A DNA stretch of 64,000 nt from Gayadomonas joobiniege G7 (GTDB taxonomy: Bacteria > Pseudomonadota > Gammaproteobacteria > Enterobacterales > Alteromonadaceae): NCBI RefSeq assembly GCF_000300815.1, contig NZ_AMRX01000006.1, forward strand, positions 682,001 to 746,000, written 5' to 3'. How positions within the stretch are numbered: the stretch's first letter is position 1; each line of letters opens with the position of its first letter. The notes beneath the pieces are model-generated. The model did not search any database. It worked only from the letters and a program-made list of their open reading frames with translations, and was not told the origin of the DNA. Shown here in pieces: positions 1-8,783 of this stretch. The translations under genes were made by a program, and so were the position numbers.

Positions 1-2
1 AC

Positions 3-158
3 ATCACTATGACAATGAATAATCTGTTAGTTAAACAAACATATTATGCTTGTATTAAAGACAAACATGCAGTCACTGTGATCAAAACCTACTTTGATGA
101 TGAGAGTAAAAACAAGGTCGATAATATTTTAACGACCTTGCAGCTCGATTGTAGCTAA
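3..158 (+). CDS. 3' end of an unrecognised gene (partial)
   Basis: An open frame enters from the left edge and stops at TAA 156-158. The readable tail is about 50 residues, ends LTTLQLDCS and is rich in Lys and Asp, with no motif I recognise. It could be an internal start (ATG at 9), but the frame is open to the edge, so a longer gene cut by the window is likelier. It converges on the GST gene and overlaps it by 4 nt, and the terminator of the minus-strand operon lies inside its last codons. Function unknown. Confidence 0.5.
   Translation: MTMTMNNLLVKQTYYACIKDKHAVTVIKTYFDDESKNKVDNILTTLQLDCS
106..140 (-). terminator. Rho-independent terminator of the aroF-tyrA-GST operon
   Basis: The 8-bp arms CAAGGTCG (113-120) and CGACCTTG (133-140) enclose a 12-nt AT-rich loop. 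On the minus strand the stem is followed by TTTTT, about 15 nt after the GST stop codon. It overlaps the end of the convergent plus-strand gene. Confidence 0.65.
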
Positions 159-727
159 ACGTGCGGATAGCTGGATTTAACGATAGGCAGTTGAGCGTAA
201 GGTTCAACTGCTTGTTTCAACTCTGGCCATTGGCTAAAGTTGTATAGTGATCGAAATTCCGCCCAATCAATTAAACTAATCAGGGCCACTGTGGCATAAC
301 TAAGTGTCTCAAAAGCACCTTTTTTAGCTTGTTCATTTAACCAGTCTAAACAATCCGGTAAACGCTCATGTTGCAGTTTAAAAATCAGTTTATTTTTATC
401 TGTTGCAATGCCTGAACGCTCCCCCATAAACAAAATGATCAATGCGTCTGTTGCTGCATCGACAACACTTATTAAATTTAGTTCATCAACTGATGGCTGT
501 GGTAAATCCAGTTTGTTTAACAGGTATTGGGCGATCACATGAGAGTCGAATACGGTTTGCCCCTCATCCACGAGCAGAGGGAGTTTTTTAATAGGGGTTA
601 ATTCTGCAAAACGTTTACGTGTTTCGTCTTCATATACATTAACAGCTTCAAACTGATAGTTATGATCCGCTAACAAGATTCTAATGCGACGAACATAAGG
701 AGAAGTGGTGGAGCCATATAAAATCAT
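155..727 (-). CDS. Glutathione S-transferase family protein
   Basis: The protein has 190 residues. The N-terminal 75 residues read as a thioredoxin-like GST domain: the start MILYGSTTSPYVRR carries the Ser/Cys-type active-site loop, LPLLVDEG has the cis-Pro before the beta strand, and FDSHVIAQYL is the glutathione-binding Ser region. The rest is the helical C-terminal domain. The length is slightly short for the YibF-like group (about 200). It is the last gene of aroF-tyrA-GST, 6 nt after tyrA, and is followed by a terminator. The substrate cannot be told from sequence, and a link to aromatic biosynthesis is only positional. Confidence 0.85.
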   Translation of the reverse strand: MILYGSTTSPYVRRIRILLADHNYQFEAVNVYEDETRKRFAELTPIKKLPLLVDEGQTVFDSHVIAQYLLNKLDLPQPSVDELNLISVVDAATDALIILFMGERSGIATDKNKLIFKLQHERLPDCLDWLNEQAKKGAFETLSYATVALISLIDWAEFRSLYNFSQWPELKQAVEPYAQLPIVKSSYPHV

Positions 728-733
728 TTAAGG

Positions 734-1714
734 TTACCTCCGGTTGTCTTCAAATTCTTGAGCAGCGCTAAGCATGCGTCGACTTTCTTTCATAAAATGT
801 TCAGCATAGTCACCAAACCAATGTTTGACCTCGCCAAATACTTGAATAAATTTTTCTTTATCACCCTGCTTAACTAATTGAATAGCGGCTTGAAAACGCT
901 CAACAAATCGCTCTAACACGTCAAGTCCTTCAGCGTTTGAAAAGATAATATCCGCGTACAACTGACCATCTTGAGCAAATAAGCGACCAACCATCGCCAA
1001 TTCCAGACGGTAAATCGGTGAACTCAACGCAATGAGTTTGTCTAGCTCAGGTCCTTCTTGTTGCAAATGGCGACCATATAAAAAAGTTGAAAAATGACGC
1101 ATGACTTGGATAAAAGTCATTGCTTGATCATGGTCACGGGCTGATACATATTCCAGTCGAGCACCTAATGCTTTAAAGTCTTTTAATAACCAATCGGCCA
1201 TTTTGTTATCACGGCCTTTACAAACCGCTATTACTTGATCTCGGATGTCACTCACATCAGGTCCAAACATAGGGTGCAAACCAACCACAGGCCCTTGATG
1301 GGCTTCTAACATGGCACGTAATGGTTTAACTTTAATACTGGTCAAATCTGCAAGTAAGGTGTCTGCCATTAAATATGGCTGCAACTGAGCAATGATATTT
1401 TCGGTTTGGTTAATTGGCACAGAAACAACCACCAAGTCTTGCTCTGCTAAAATACTGGCAGCATTGGGCCAGTCATTTTTTTCAAAACAAACCACCTGAT
1501 GGCCAATCGAATTAAATAACTTGATAAACAGACGCCCTAAACGGCCTCCGCCACCAACCACACAAATACGTTTAGGATCGGCTGTGCTATCCAGATGAAC
1601 CGCTTGCTGTTTTTGCCATTGAGTTTCGAGCGCCGCCTTTTGTTCACTCAAGGTTTTTATTTGTGAATCTATTGCTGCAATTTTTGCGGCTAAATCATCC
1701 TGCATAGCTGTCAT
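734..1714 (-). CDS. tyrA: Prephenate dehydrogenase TyrA with truncated chorismate mutase part
   Basis: This enzyme converts prephenate to 4-hydroxyphenylpyruvate for tyrosine synthesis. It has 326 residues. The dehydrogenase part matches the enteric T-protein from the NAD-binding loop [10 protein letters not shown] (about 52-61) through [17 protein letters not shown] and [20 protein letters not shown]. coli TyrA has about 100 residues of chorismate mutase before the NAD loop. Here there are only about 50, a helix ([16 protein letters not shown]) like the start of mutase helix 1, and the rest of that domain, with its catalytic residues, is absent. The start ATG directly follows the aroF stop (TAAATG). 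Mutase activity is therefore probably lost and must come from another enzyme such as PheA. Confidence 0.93.
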   Translation of the reverse strand: MTAMQDDLAAKIAAIDSQIKTLSEQKAALETQWQKQQAVHLDSTADPKRICVVGGGGRLGRLFIKLFNSIGHQVVCFEKNDWPNAASILAEQDLVVVSVPINQTENIIAQLQPYLMADTLLADLTSIKVKPLRAMLEAHQGPVVGLHPMFGPDVSDIRDQVIAVCKGRDNKMADWLLKDFKALGARLEYVSARDHDQAMTFIQVMRHFSTFLYGRHLQQEGPELDKLIALSSPIYRLELAMVGRLFAQDGQLYADIIFSNAEGLDVLERFVERFQAAIQLVKQGDKEKFIQVFGEVKHWFGDYAEHFMKESRRMLSAAQEFEDNRR

Positions 1715-2782
1715 TTACCTACGCGTTTTTAATGGGGCAGATAATTGTTCGGCCATCTCGCGCAATAAAGTTTCGGTGGTTTGCCAGTTAATGCAAGCAT
1801 CGGTAATAGAAACACCGTATTTCATATCCGCTACACATTGGTTTGACGCTTGATTACCTTCGTTTAAGTGGCTTTCTAACATCACTCCAATAATGGATTG
1901 ATTGCCATTTACGATTTGCTCTACTACGTCACGGGCAACCACAGGTTGGCGGTTATAATCTTTGTTTGAGTTTCCGTGGCTACAATCTACCATAAGTGCA
2001 GTATTTAAACCGGCTGCCGCTAACTTTTGTTCACAAATGGCAATATCTTTTGCTTGATAATTTGGCCCTTTACCACCACGTAAAATAACATGACCATCTG
2101 GGTTGCCTTGAGTTGAGATCACTGCGACCTGACCTTGTTGGTTAATCCCCATAAAACTATGCGGTGAAGCTGCTGATTTGAGCGCGTTAATTGCTGTGTC
2201 TAGGCTCCCATCCGTGCCGTTTTTAAAACCGACAGGCATAGATAAACCACTGGCCATTTCGCGGTGTGTTTGTGACTCTGTTGTTCTTGCACCAATCGCG
2301 GACCAGCTAAACATTTCAGCCAGATACTGCGGACTGATAGGGTCAAGCGCTTCGGTTGCCATTGGGATCCCCATGTCAGCCAACTCAATTAATAATTTAC
2401 GCGCTTTATGTAAACCTTCTTCAATACTAAAAGTGCCATCAATGTTTGGATCATTAATTAACCCTTTCCAACCAACGGTTGTGCGTGGTTTTTCAAAATA
2501 AACCCGCATCACTATATATAAATCTTCGTTCAGCTCATCGTGTAATTGTTTTAGTTTTTTTGCATACTCAATTGCCGCATCCACATCATGGATTGAACAA
2601 GGACCACTGATAACAATAAAACGTTTATCTTTACCTTGTATAATATCTGACAGGGTTTTACGCGCCCCGGCGATAAACTCCAATGCCTGCTGTGACACTG
2701 GCAAAGCCGCTTTTAGTTGTTCTGGGCTGATAAGCACAGTTTCTTTGTTGACGTAAACATTATTTAAATTATCTTTGAGCAT
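1715..2782 (-). CDS. aroF: 3-deoxy-7-phosphoheptulonate (DAHP) synthase, AroF/G/H class
   Basis: This enzyme condenses phosphoenolpyruvate and erythrose 4-phosphate, the first step of the shikimate pathway. The protein of 355 residues carries the family blocks SGPCSIHD, MRVYFEKPRTTVGWKG, IGARTTESQTHREMASGLS, PVGFKNGTDG and DCSHGNSNKDY. The frame stays open 90 nt upstream to 2872, but homology begins at MLKDNLNNV, as in E. coli AroF (MQKDALNNV), so I place the start at 2782. It is the first gene of aroF-tyrA-GST, an order shared with the enteric tyr operon, which suggests the tyrosine-sensitive isozyme. I saw no clear TyrR box upstream. Confidence 0.93.
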   Translation of the reverse strand: MLKDNLNNVYVNKETVLISPEQLKAALPVSQQALEFIAGARKTLSDIIQGKDKRFIVISGPCSIHDVDAAIEYAKKLKQLHDELNEDLYIVMRVYFEKPRTTVGWKGLINDPNIDGTFSIEEGLHKARKLLIELADMGIPMATEALDPISPQYLAEMFSWSAIGARTTESQTHREMASGLSMPVGFKNGTDGSLDTAINALKSAASPHSFMGINQQGQVAVISTQGNPDGHVILRGGKGPNYQAKDIAICEQKLAAAGLNTALMVDCSHGNSNKDYNRQPVVARDVVEQIVNGNQSIIGVMLESHLNEGNQASNQCVADMKYGVSITDACINWQTTETLLREMAEQLSAPLKTRR

Positions 2783-2888
2783 GCTGTTGTACCGATTCTT
2801 TTTCCGAGGCCTGAATGAATGGCTAATGATAGAACTTAACATTGTAACGAATTGCGCTCTGATATACAGCACTTTTTAAGCAAATTGT

Positions 2889-2916
2889 TTGCCTGTCAAA
2901 GCGGCTTTGCTATAAT
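2889..2916 (+). promoter_or_regulatory. Candidate sigma-70 promoter for the VanZ-like/panE pair
   Basis: TTGCCT (2889-2894) and a perfect TATAAT (2911-2916) are separated by 16 nt. The VanZ-like start codon follows 32 nt after the -10 element. Confidence 0.5.
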
Positions 2917-2948
2917 TTTGCGCAATTTATTCAAATGGATAGCGCCCT

Positions 2949-3341
2949 ATGGCTTGCTTAAACAGACTTAAAACCCAGGCGATTTATGTATTGACGCTAA
3001 TGGCGTATTTAGTGGCTACGTTTTTATTTTTTAAACCGATGGAAAATAGCGAACCGCCTCCGTTTGCGCATTTTGATAAACTTGCACATTTTATCGTCTT
3101 TGCGGGTTTAGCATTTTTGTCTGTGTTAAGCCTAGCTAAAAAACAAATTCGTTATTTTATTCCCGTATTGCTATTTTTAGCATTGTACGGAGGTTTAATC
3201 GAAGTATTACAAGGCACTTTTTTTCAACGGCAAATGAGCTTTGCCGATTGGGTCGCCGATATCAGCGGCTGTTTATTTATTTTAGTTTTATTCCGGAGTA
3301 CCCCATTAAAACACCTACACTTTTGGGCTGCGGCGCATTAG
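2949..3341 (+). CDS. VanZ-like family membrane protein
   Basis: This small protein (130 residues) has four predicted membrane segments. The family signature is the loop FAHFDKLAHFIVFAGLAFL, followed by GGLIEVLQGTFFQRQMSFADWVADISG, which matches the VanZ/YfiM pattern (H-x-x-AHF, E-xx-Q, R-x-xs-xxD). VanZ itself gives low-level teicoplanin resistance, but the role of this short chromosomal group is not established. The last 37 nt overlap the start of panE in another frame, suggesting translational coupling. Confidence 0.8.
   Translation: MACLNRLKTQAIYVLTLMAYLVATFLFFKPMENSEPPPFAHFDKLAHFIVFAGLAFLSVLSLAKKQIRYFIPVLLFLALYGGLIEVLQGTFFQRQMSFADWVADISGCLFILVLFRSTPLKHLHFWAAAH
3294..3307 (+). promoter_or_regulatory. 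Shine-Dalgarno and probable ATT start codon of panE
   Basis: CGGAG (3294-3298) lies 6 nt before ATT (3305-3307). Starting there gives MKTPTLLGCGALG, which aligns residue for residue with E. coli PanE MKITVLGCGALG. The only upstream bacterial start in frame is TTG at 3248, which would add 19 residues before the Rossmann strand. The next downstream one (TTG, 3320) would remove that strand. ATT initiation is known for infC and pcnB in E. coli. Confidence 0.6.
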
Positions 3342-4219
3342 GCAGCCTGATTGCAGGCTATTGTCAGCGCGCCAATATTCCTCTAAATGCTTTTTTGCCC
3401 CCCAGTTGCGCAGGCCAAACCTGTTATCAAGGGCAACTTAAGTTATTATCGGGCGAAACGATCCAGCTATCGCTTGCCAAACAAACCTTACCAGCAGAGG
3501 TGATTCTGGTTTGTTTAAAAGCCTATCAAATTGCACCCCAAATAGCTGCTTTGTCAAAGCTTGGATTAATTAAAAAAAATGCGCAAATTATATTATTAAA
3601 TAATGGCTTAGGTATACGCGAACAGGTTTTATCAATCTTACCAGACGCTGATATTGTGAACGCAAATTCTACCATGGGTGCACTAAAAACGGCTGTTGGC
3701 AAAGTGCAGCAAACGGGTTTAGGCCAATGTACCTTTGGTCGTCTTGCTCCCCATACGAGTACATCCACACCACAAATCCTGCAATCATTAATACAAAGTC
3801 ACCCCCATGCTTTTAGCTGGTCTCAGCAAATAGCACTTAGCCTATATCAAAAGCTATTTATTAATTGTTTAATTAATCCGATCACGGCTCGCGATCAAGT
3901 TAAAAATGGTGACCTGCTCCAGGCTAAATATTATGATGAATTGCTTCAATTGAGCGCTGAAATAGCAAGTTTAACCCGCAAATCGCCCACGTTAGCAAAA
4001 TATGGTTTTAACCAAAAAAGTGTGTTAGATCAGGTATTACAAGTAGCCGGGGCAACAGCAGCCAATTATTCATCAATGAATCGGGATATTTATTTTAAGC
4101 GCAAAACCGAAATTGAATATATCACTGGCTATTTGTTAACAATGGCCCAGTCAGTGGGCATTGAATTACCCACTCACCAAGCACTTTATCATCTTATTTT
4201 ACAGGCTGAAACAACTTAA
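3305..4219 (+). CDS. panE: 2-dehydropantoate 2-reductase
   Basis: This enzyme reduces ketopantoate to pantoate with NADPH on the way to coenzyme A. From the proposed ATT start it has 304 residues, against 303 in E. coli. Features are the nucleotide-binding LGCGALGSL (7-15), NNGLGIRE, NSTMGALK, the catalytic-Lys helix QKLFINCLINPITA, and SSMNRD with the KTEIEYITGYLL block holding the conserved Glu. It overlaps the VanZ-like gene by 37 nt at the 5' end and the convergent thiI by 26 nt at the 3' end. An alternative start is TTG at 3248 (323 residues). Confidence 0.88.
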   Translation: MKTPTLLGCGALGSLIAGYCQRANIPLNAFLPPSCAGQTCYQGQLKLLSGETIQLSLAKQTLPAEVILVCLKAYQIAPQIAALSKLGLIKKNAQIILLNNGLGIREQVLSILPDADIVNANSTMGALKTAVGKVQQTGLGQCTFGRLAPHTSTSTPQILQSLIQSHPHAFSWSQQIALSLYQKLFINCLINPITARDQVKNGDLLQAKYYDELLQLSAEIASLTRKSPTLAKYGFNQKSVLDQVLQVAGATAANYSSMNRDIYFKRKTEIEYITGYLLTMAQSVGIELPTHQALYHLILQAETT

Positions 4220-5648
4220 CATTAACATGGCCTTGCTCTTTTAAATGCAAGGCTTGTAATTTGCTCATCACACCTTTTTCGCAATAAAGCAAATACTCTT
4301 TAGCGGGATCTAACTCACCAAAACGTGTTGAAAGTTTAAAAAACGGAATATGGATAACTTCAGCTGACGCTATCTCCAGCGGAGATTGCTCTTCTTCTTC
4401 GCTTGAACGAACATCAATAATTACTTGATTCGGTCCAACGGCGTCGAGCGACTCTACCTCTTCAAGCTGATCACGCCCTGCTTGCGCAAGTTCTTTAATA
4501 TCATAAAGTTTGGCTTGTTCAACCACATCGTCAATCATTTGCATATAAAATTGCGCTTCGTTGGCCAGAACTTTATCTTCTGGTGCTGCAATATTCGGAC
4601 GCTGAGAGATCACACCACAATATTCTGGCATCGTGCGAGCAAAATCCTCAGTGCCAATTTGCCGTGCTATATCTATGATATCTTGTTTGTCCATGGCCAC
4701 TAAAGGCCTTACCACTAGGTGATCGGTAACTTTATCAATTAAGGCTAAGTTGGCCAGTGTCTGGCTTGAAACCTGGCCCAAGGCTTCACCAGTGACCAAA
4801 CCTGAAATACGCAAACGTTTTGCAACTTTTTCGGCTGCCCGCAACATCATCCGCTTTAGCACAACCCCCATCAAACCTGAATCGATATTTTCTAAAATCT
4901 CAGCCACCACTGGCTGAAAATCAACGGATACAAATTTAACCCGGTGTGATGCACCAAATTTATCCCATAAATAATATGCGACCTGCTGCACACCAACTTC
5001 ATGAGCGCTGCCACCTAAATTAAAAAAAACAAAATGCGTTTTAATACCGCGACGCATTGTTAAATAAGAAGCAACACCAGAATCAAAACCGCCTGAAATT
5101 AATGATAAAACTTCATCTTGTGTAGCAATCGGAAAGCCGCCTAACCCTTTAAACTGATCGCTTATAATGAATAGCTGATCATTCGCGATTTCAAGTTTGA
5201 TTTCGAGCTCTGGCTTTTTTAAATCTACTTTGGCAGAAGCAATCGTTTGGTTTAAACCACCACCTACATATTGCTCAACATCTTTAGATGTAAAATCATG
5301 TTTACCACGGCGCTTCACACGTACACTAAAGGTTTTGTTTTCTAACTTACTGGCATAAAGTTGATGGACTATCTCAAAAGTTTTTTCAAAAGATACAAAG
5401 TCTGACTGTAATACTTTGCTAAAACCATGCACACCCGGCACGCATTTAAGCAATTCTATCGCTTCATTTTCTAAACCTTCACTGACTCGCACATCTATGC
5501 AGTCCCATTGCTTTTGTACCCAAGCTTTGGGATCTCGGCGTCGCAATACGTTTTTGATATTACTTTCTAATATTTTTGTAAAACGTTGTCGCACCGAGCG
5601 ACTTTTAATTGAAATTTCTGGGTGTAGTTTGGCAATAAATTTGATCAT
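4194..5648 (-). CDS. thiI: tRNA 4-thiouridine synthase / thiazole sulfur carrier ThiI
   Basis: ThiI adenylates tRNA U8 and transfers persulfide sulfur to it, and also supplies sulfur for thiamine thiazole. It has 484 residues, against 482 in E. coli. Domains in order are an N-terminal ferredoxin-like region, THUMP (about 60-165), a PP-loop ATPase with SGGFDSG (185-191) and the conserved Cys in MPEYCGVIS, and a C-terminal rhodanese domain. The catalytic Cys lies in LLYCEKGVMS at residue 456, the E. coli position. It is monocistronic, with a TATAAT hexamer inside the hairpin just upstream. Confidence 0.97.
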   Translation of the reverse strand: MIKFIAKLHPEISIKSRSVRQRFTKILESNIKNVLRRRDPKAWVQKQWDCIDVRVSEGLENEAIELLKCVPGVHGFSKVLQSDFVSFEKTFEIVHQLYASKLENKTFSVRVKRRGKHDFTSKDVEQYVGGGLNQTIASAKVDLKKPELEIKLEIANDQLFIISDQFKGLGGFPIATQDEVLSLISGGFDSGVASYLTMRRGIKTHFVFFNLGGSAHEVGVQQVAYYLWDKFGASHRVKFVSVDFQPVVAEILENIDSGLMGVVLKRMMLRAAEKVAKRLRISGLVTGEALGQVSSQTLANLALIDKVTDHLVVRPLVAMDKQDIIDIARQIGTEDFARTMPEYCGVISQRPNIAAPEDKVLANEAQFYMQMIDDVVEQAKLYDIKELAQAGRDQLEEVESLDAVGPNQVIIDVRSSEEEEQSPLEIASAEVIHIPFFKLSTRFGELDPAKEYLLYCEKGVMSKLQALHLKEQGHVNVKLFQPVK

Positions 5649-5681
5649 AAGCTGTGAAACATTTGAGGTTGGGCGAAAACA

Positions 5682-5709
5682 GGCGGCGATTATAGCGCTT
5701 TACGCCGCC
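5682..5709 (-). terminator. Hairpin after pomB, overlapping a thiI -10 element
   Basis: GGCGGCG (5682-5688) and CGCCGCC (5703-5709) form a 7-bp GC stem with a 14-nt loop between the pomB stop and the thiI start. On the minus strand it is followed by TGTTTT, a weak U-tract. The loop holds TATAAT on the minus strand (5689-5694), a candidate -10 for thiI, 41-46 nt before its ATG. Confidence 0.45.
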
Positions 5710-5721
5710 CTTTAAAAATTT

Positions 5722-6660
5722 TTATGGTGTTGCCTGAATCGGGTCTGATTCTTTGGCTTTACCTTGCATGATTGAAATTTCCACCCGACGGTTGCGCCGT
5801 CGGTTTTCAATCGAGTTGTTAGGTACTAAAGGCTGAGTATCAGCGTAACCGACGACGACAAGACGGTTGGCATCAAAACCGGGCGTGCGAACCATTTCAT
5901 GCGCAACAGACACTGCCCGCTTAGTCGATAACTCCCAATTAGATTCATATAGTTCAGAAACTAAATTTTGATTATCCGTATGACCAGAAACAGTGATCTC
6001 TCCCGGTACTTCATCTAATAACTGAGCGACCTGCCGAATAATTGGTTTAAACTGAGTTTGCAAAAATGCGGAACCCGATGGAAACGCACCTTTTTCTCTC
6101 ACCCGAATAATGATTTGTTGACCCAAAGATTCTAACTCAATTGCACCATCAACTATCTGTTCTTCTAATTGATGTGCAATTTTTTTAACTAAATCACTAA
6201 TTTCTTCAGCGCTTGAGTCAGCTGTTGAAGACGAACTTTGTGACGATTGCTGGACTGCAGCGTCAGAGGAAGTCCCACCCATTTGCTCGCCTCTTTGTTT
6301 CTGTCGACCGCCTGAAGATGCGTCATCCCCAGCTTGAAATTCAAGCGTTTGTTGCGTCATATCAACCGTTTGCTGCTGAATGGTTTCAATTGGTGTGGGA
6401 TCGGGGCGGCCGGGTCTGAACTCTTGTGCAATCACTGAAGTCCCTTTGGGAATGTCTTTGATTTCTAATTTATTTTGAACACCAAATGCAAATTTCATTG
6501 AGCCGGCAATCTGTTTAAATTTAAGCACGTCCATCTCAGAAAATGCCAATAAGAGTACAAAAAAGCACATTAGCAGAGACATTAAATCTGCAAAAGTTGC
6601 CATCCAAGCCGGCAGTCCCGGCGGCGGACATTTTTTGCATGGTGGGCAATCTGCTTTCAT
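5722..6660 (-). CDS. pomB: Flagellar stator subunit PomB/MotB
   Basis: PomB anchors the stator to peptidoglycan and forms the ion channel with PomA. The 312-residue protein has a short cytoplasmic start rich in Cys and Pro, then one membrane helix WMATFADLMSLLMCFFVLLLA with the ion-binding Asp at 25. A Gln/Ser-rich periplasmic linker (about 100-150) follows, then an OmpA-like domain with SGHTDN and NRRRNRRVEI. The Cys-rich PPCKKCPPPGLPAWM start is the style of sodium-type PomB in Vibrio. It lies 13 nt after pomA with a good AAGGAG ribosome site. Confidence 0.92.
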   Translation of the reverse strand: MKADCPPCKKCPPPGLPAWMATFADLMSLLMCFFVLLLAFSEMDVLKFKQIAGSMKFAFGVQNKLEIKDIPKGTSVIAQEFRPGRPDPTPIETIQQQTVDMTQQTLEFQAGDDASSGGRQKQRGEQMGGTSSDAAVQQSSQSSSSTADSSAEEISDLVKKIAHQLEEQIVDGAIELESLGQQIIIRVREKGAFPSGSAFLQTQFKPIIRQVAQLLDEVPGEITVSGHTDNQNLVSELYESNWELSTKRAVSVAHEMVRTPGFDANRLVVVGYADTQPLVPNNSIENRRRNRRVEISIMQGKAKESDPIQATP

Positions 6661-6673
6661 TCTGGCTCCTTAG

Positions 6674-7432
6674 CTATTCTTCGCCGGTCGAGCGCTTTTT
6701 CTCGGCAATATAATTTTTAAGTAAACCTTCAATCACGCGTGGGTTTTGCCCATCTTGAATACCCAAAATAGCATCCAAAATTAGGTTTTGGTTTAACTTT
6801 TCTTCTTCTTTTCTTAACTCCAATTTATTCGCCAACGGCAGTGCAATCACATTCGCTAAAAAAGCCCCGTATAGGGTAGTTAACAAAGCCACCGCCATCG
6901 CTGGACCTATTGCCTTAGGATCATCCATGTTTGATAACATGGCCACCAAACCAATCAGCGTCCCTATCATACCCATGGCTGGCGAAACTTCACCAAGTGC
7001 TTTCAAAATACCAATGCCAGCTTCGTGCCGCTCGGTTGTCAGGTCTATGTCTTTGCGTAGTGTCGCTCGCACCACCTCACCGTCATGCCCATCAACCAGC
7101 ATGTCAATTCCCTTGCGCATAAAAGGGTTTTCGACTTCGGCTTCTTCAAGTGCCAAAAATCCGCCTTTACGAGCCGCATCAGCCATTTCTACAGATTTTT
7201 CGATCAGCGCTTCTGGACTTTCAATTTTAAACATAAAAGCTTTGCCTAAAATTTTACCAATACCAAAAAACTGACCCATGCTGAAATTTGCCATTACCAC
7301 AAATAAAGAACCACAAAAGACAATGAGTACTGACGGTACGTCAACAAACATACCTATATCACCACCCAATATCATCGCCATGACGATAAACGCGATAGCA
7401 CCGAGCAAACCTATAACCGTTGCTAAATCCAC
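6674..7432 (-). CDS. pomA: Flagellar stator subunit PomA/MotA
   Basis: PomA is the four-helix stator component that couples ion flow to rotor torque. The first residues VDLATVIGLLGAIAFIVMAM match Vibrio PomA (MDLATLIGL). I place the start at GTG 7432, preceded by GGAGG 4 nt upstream, giving 252 residues against 253 in Vibrio. The frame also opens at TTG 7450 but has no ribosome site there. Conserved stretches include AARKGGFLALEE, PAMGMIGTLIGLVAML and DDPKAIGPAMAVALLTTLYG. It forms a two-gene operon with pomB. Sodium coupling is inferred from family resemblance. Confidence 0.93.
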   Translation of the reverse strand: MDLATVIGLLGAIAFIVMAMILGGDIGMFVDVPSVLIVFCGSLFVVMANFSMGQFFGIGKILGKAFMFKIESPEALIEKSVEMADAARKGGFLALEEAEVENPFMRKGIDMLVDGHDGEVVRATLRKDIDLTTERHEAGIGILKALGEVSPAMGMIGTLIGLVAMLSNMDDPKAIGPAMAVALLTTLYGAFLANVIALPLANKLELRKEEEKLNQNLILDAILGIQDGQNPRVIEGLLKNYIAEKKRSTGEE

Positions 7433-7647
7433 ATGTCCTCCAGCCGTCAACCAGTTTTTACTGATCCAATATTGTATTAGAAATTATCTATTTATCGACA
7501 ATATAAACTAATTTTTTAGTCGGTTTTACTTTTTAATGCTTTTTTAGTTAAAAAATAGGACCCAATAACTCTTCATTAACAGGTTTAAATTGACCAATTG
7601 GGCTCGCTGTTGTAGTGTTTTGCCGATATTTTAAGGAGCAATAAGCC

Positions 7648-7902
7648 ATGGCCGTAAAAAAACCAGAAAACATGTCGTTAGAGGACAATCTTTTAGAACT
7701 TGAGCAATTGGTCGGTCAATTAGAAAACGCCGATATCTCGCTTGATGATGCACTTAAACAATACGAACGAGGCATTCAGTTAGTTCGCGCCAGTCAGTTA
7801 AAGTTAGAAACCGCTGAACAAAAAATACGAGTTTTGCAGCAAAAAAATGGTCAGCCAGAGTTAGTCGAAACTGACGAACAGAGTTTACGGCATGACGATT
7901 GA
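7648..7902 (+). CDS. xseB: Exodeoxyribonuclease VII small subunit
   Basis: This 84-residue subunit of exonuclease VII binds XseA as a helical hairpin to degrade single-stranded DNA. The core motif SLEDNLLELEQLVGQLEN, then LDDALKQYERGIQL, is diagnostic. AAGGAG lies 9 nt upstream of the ATG. It starts the conserved xseB-ispA-dxs operon and overlaps ispA by 11 nt. Confidence 0.96.
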   Translation: MAVKKPENMSLEDNLLELEQLVGQLENADISLDDALKQYERGIQLVRASQLKLETAEQKIRVLQQKNGQPELVETDEQSLRHDD

Positions 7903-8776
7903 ACAAAAATTGGCAGAGTTTCAGCACTCTTTTAATCAAGATTTGTTGAGACTTACAGAACAACTAGACAATAAACACAGCGTGCCTCTTAAGCAAGCAA
8001 TGCAATATAGTCTGACCAACGGCGGTAAGCGCTTGCGCCCATTTTTAATGTATTTGGTTGGTGAAGCTTTAGAGGTTGATATCAAGCTGTTACAACCCGC
8101 GGCGTTTGCACTTGAATGTATTCATTCATATTCCTTGGTTCACGATGACTTACCAGCAATGGACGATGACGATTTACGTCGAGGCAAACCAACCTGCCAT
8201 ATTCAGTTTGATGAAGCGACCGCCATCTTAGCGGGTGATGCTCTGCAAGCACTTGCGTTTGAGTTAATTGCCGACGCTGAGGTCAGTTCTGATGTCAAAG
8301 TCAGTTGGATGAAAGATTTGAGCCATTTTGCCGGTTACCACGGAATGTGCTCTGGACAAGCTTTAGATTTAGCGGCAGAAGATCATAAAGCGAACCTAGC
8401 AGAGCTTGAACAAATCCATTTACATAAAACCGCGGCTTTGTTACGTTGTGCGGTACGCATGGCGTGTGCTGCTAAACCTGATTTAGCGCCTGAGTATCTA
8501 ACTAAGATAGATTTGTTTGCCAGTCGACTCGGGTTAGCCTTTCAAATTCAGGACGATGTATTAGATGTGATTTCGTCAACCGAACTGTTAGGCAAACCTC
8601 AAGGTTCAGACGAAAAGTTAAATAAAAGCACATATCCGGGGTTATTGGGTTTAGCGGGTGCTAAAGACAAAACAGAACAAGTTTATCAGTCTGCACTAGA
8701 GCAAATTCAGGATCTCCCCTACAATATAGAGTTACTATCATTACTTGCACAGTATATCGTTAAACGACAGCACTGA
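7892..8776 (+). CDS. ispA: Farnesyl diphosphate synthase
   Basis: This enzyme makes geranyl and farnesyl diphosphate from IPP and DMAPP. It has 294 residues. The first Asp-rich motif [10 protein letters not shown] is at 85-94 with the following RRGKPTCH, and the second is in [10 protein letters not shown] (about 222). GGKRLRP (44-50) binds the diphosphate. It starts inside the end of xseB (ATGACGATTGA) and its stop lies 8 nt before the dxs ATG, so the three genes are translationally close. Confidence 0.96.
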   Translation: MTIEQKLAEFQHSFNQDLLRLTEQLDNKHSVPLKQAMQYSLTNGGKRLRPFLMYLVGEALEVDIKLLQPAAFALECIHSYSLVHDDLPAMDDDDLRRGKPTCHIQFDEATAILAGDALQALAFELIADAEVSSDVKVSWMKDLSHFAGYHGMCSGQALDLAAEDHKANLAELEQIHLHKTAALLRCAVRMACAAKPDLAPEYLTKIDLFASRLGLAFQIQDDVLDVISSTELLGKPQGSDEKLNKSTYPGLLGLAGAKDKTEQVYQSALEQIQDLPYNIELLSLLAQYIVKRQH

Positions 8777-8783
8777 TGAGCGC

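Noticed and set aside
2783-2872. 30-residue N-terminal extension of AroF
   Set aside because: Homology begins at the internal ATG and the extension has no family match.
2783-2948. TyrR boxes before aroF
   Set aside because: TGTA and TACA half sites exist but with the wrong spacing.
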